Assembly (NCBI GenBank): GCA_030432135.1
Contig: JAUIHD010000036.1
Span: 1 to 5,125 of the forward strand
DNA length: 5,125 bases
Reading direction: 5' to 3'
Source of the DNA: a bacterium
GTDB lineage: Bacteria > Patescibacteriota > Minisyncoccia > Phycocordibacterales > 1-14-0-10-42-12
The translations under genes were made by a program, and so were the position numbers. Every line of letters begins with the position of its first letter. Position 1 is the stretch's first letter. Shown piece after piece: positions 4,744 through 5,125 of the stretch. The notes beneath the pieces are model-generated. The model saw nothing but the letters and a program-made list of their open reading frames with translations. It was not told the origin of the DNA and ran no database searches.

Positions 4744-5039
4744 GGATGTTTGAGATGCGCTTAGGGTCGCTACGGACCGTCGCGCGGTTTGTGGGGAAGA
4801 TCCTCCACTACTTCTCTCCTCCTTTTATGTCGTCTTTCGCAATTCAGAATTTCAAGCTCGTCACAAATCAGAGATCAGTTTCCTTACCAGGTCATGTCGG
4901 TTCACGGTGCAACAAGTTGCGGCGTGCTTACCGACCATACTTCTCTACTGATTCTTCGTCTATCAAGGCGAATTGCTTAGGCGGCGGCTAGTGAAGTCCC
5001 CCCTTGGCGGGGAGGGCTTCGGATTGAACGTTCTGTCCT
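4711..5039 (-). ncRNA. Structured non-coding RNA of unrecognised family, about 330 bases
   Basis: A strong promoter (5046-5074) and a strong terminator (4718-4743) on the minus strand frame a GC-rich stretch with no long reading frame on that strand. The RNA shows helices that can all form together. From the 5' end there is a hairpin at 5020-4993 (11 pairs, one mismatch). A long-range helix GCAATTC (4976-4970) pairs with GAATTGC (4845-4839). Inside it AATCA plus GAGA (4953-4949, 4945-4942) pairs with TCTCTGATT (4874-4866), leaving a 3-base bulge. Inside that lies a three-tier hairpin at 4935-4896 (GTCGGT/ACCGAC, CACG/CGTG, GCAA/TTGC, CTTG loop). A 3' domain has hairpins at 4808-4791 and 4778-4765 and a GCGC/GCGC closing pair. 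I find no tmRNA tag and tRNA-like ends, no RNase P conserved cores, no SRP loop. Two tiny frames occur inside (25 codons at 4938-4861; 12 codons from GTG at 4808), so a peptide-coding role is not excluded. Confidence 0.6.
4818..4823 (-). promoter_or_regulatory. Perfect Shine-Dalgarno-like AGGAGG inside the structured RNA
   Basis: AGGAGG lies nine bases before a GTG (4808-4806) that opens a frame of 12 codons (VEDLPHKPRDGP) ending in TAG at 4772-4770. It may be a real ribosome binding site for a tiny peptide, an anti-anti-SD element that contacts 16S rRNA, or chance in a purine-rich single-stranded stretch. The GTG itself falls in a possible hairpin (4808-4791). Confidence 0.3.
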
Positions 5040-5045
5040 ATTCGC

Positions 5046-5074
5046 ACTTTACCTCCGCCTTAATAATTTGTCAA
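5046..5074 (-). promoter_or_regulatory. Promoter of the structured RNA
   Basis: On the minus strand a perfect TTGACA (5069-5074) and TAAAGT (5046-5051) are separated by 17 bases, the optimal spacing. Predicted start is near 5039, about 20 bases before the first RNA hairpin. The remaining bases 5075-5125 are AT-rich and show no gene. Confidence 0.75.
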
Positions 5075-5125
5075 CTGTTTAAAAGAAGTTTATTAGATTA
5101 TGGCTCTTTAAATGGCTACATTAGA

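Noticed and set aside
4861..4938. Reading UGA as Gly (code 25) to extend the 25-codon frame to TAA at 4829-4827
   Set aside because: dusB, bL9 and S41 have many Gly residues and no internal in-frame TGA, so UGA is a normal stop here.
4653..4991. 112-residue + strand frame across the structured RNA
   Set aside because: It begins inside dusB, runs through the terminator stem and has no family resemblance. Promoter and terminator both point to the minus strand.
4700..5039. tmRNA, RNase P, SRP or 6S identity for the RNA
   Set aside because: No tRNA-like CCA end or tag frame, no RNase P conserved cores, no SRP GGAA loop partner, and the size and layout do not fit 6S. A short TTCAATCC near the 5' end is not in a T-arm.

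Overview
The window most likely comes from a member of the Candidate Phyla Radiation (Patescibacteria, Parcubacteria-like), with a gammaproteobacterial-looking segment at its left end. The assignment rests on how the bL9, S41 peptidase and Dus proteins read. It is a recognition-level inference, not a database result.

Left end, 1-~700: a + strand gene for a near-canonical gammaproteobacterial Lrp regulator. It is followed by a promoter-like sequence, a ribosome binding site and a 12-codon reading frame that stops early. In many gammaproteobacteria lrp is followed by ftsK, so this may be the broken start of the next gene. Its position just before Patescibacteria-type genes makes this a suspected transfer or assembly junction. 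A strong hairpin terminator at 712-748 separates the two parts.

Core Patescibacteria-like part, 762-2506 and 3612-4682, all on the minus strand: dusB-like tRNA-dihydrouridine synthase, a carboxyl-terminal processing (S41) protease with signal anchor and PDZ domain, and ribosomal protein bL9. These genes are AT-rich and none has a recognisable Shine-Dalgarno sequence.

GC-rich island, about 2556-3573, between dusB and the protease gene: two small minus-strand genes in a quite different style. They have strong C/G third-position codon use, good Shine-Dalgarno sites, TAG stops, and each its own promoter and intrinsic terminator. One encodes a 156-residue exported protein with DTGQ repeats, the other a 48-residue protein of unknown function.

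Right end, about 4700-5074, minus strand: a -35/-10 promoter with 17-base spacing, a GC-rich stretch of about 330 bases with nested, mutually compatible helices, and a perfect 11-bp GNRA-loop terminator. No long reading frame is present on this strand. I interpret it as a structured non-coding RNA of a family I do not recognise (not tmRNA, RNase P, SRP or 6S by motif inspection). This is the best candidate for something undescribed. The genes do not form one pathway: translation (bL9, Dus, possibly the RNA) and envelope or export (S41 protease, exported repeat protein) lie side by side as separate transcription units, apart from a possible protease-bL9 pair.
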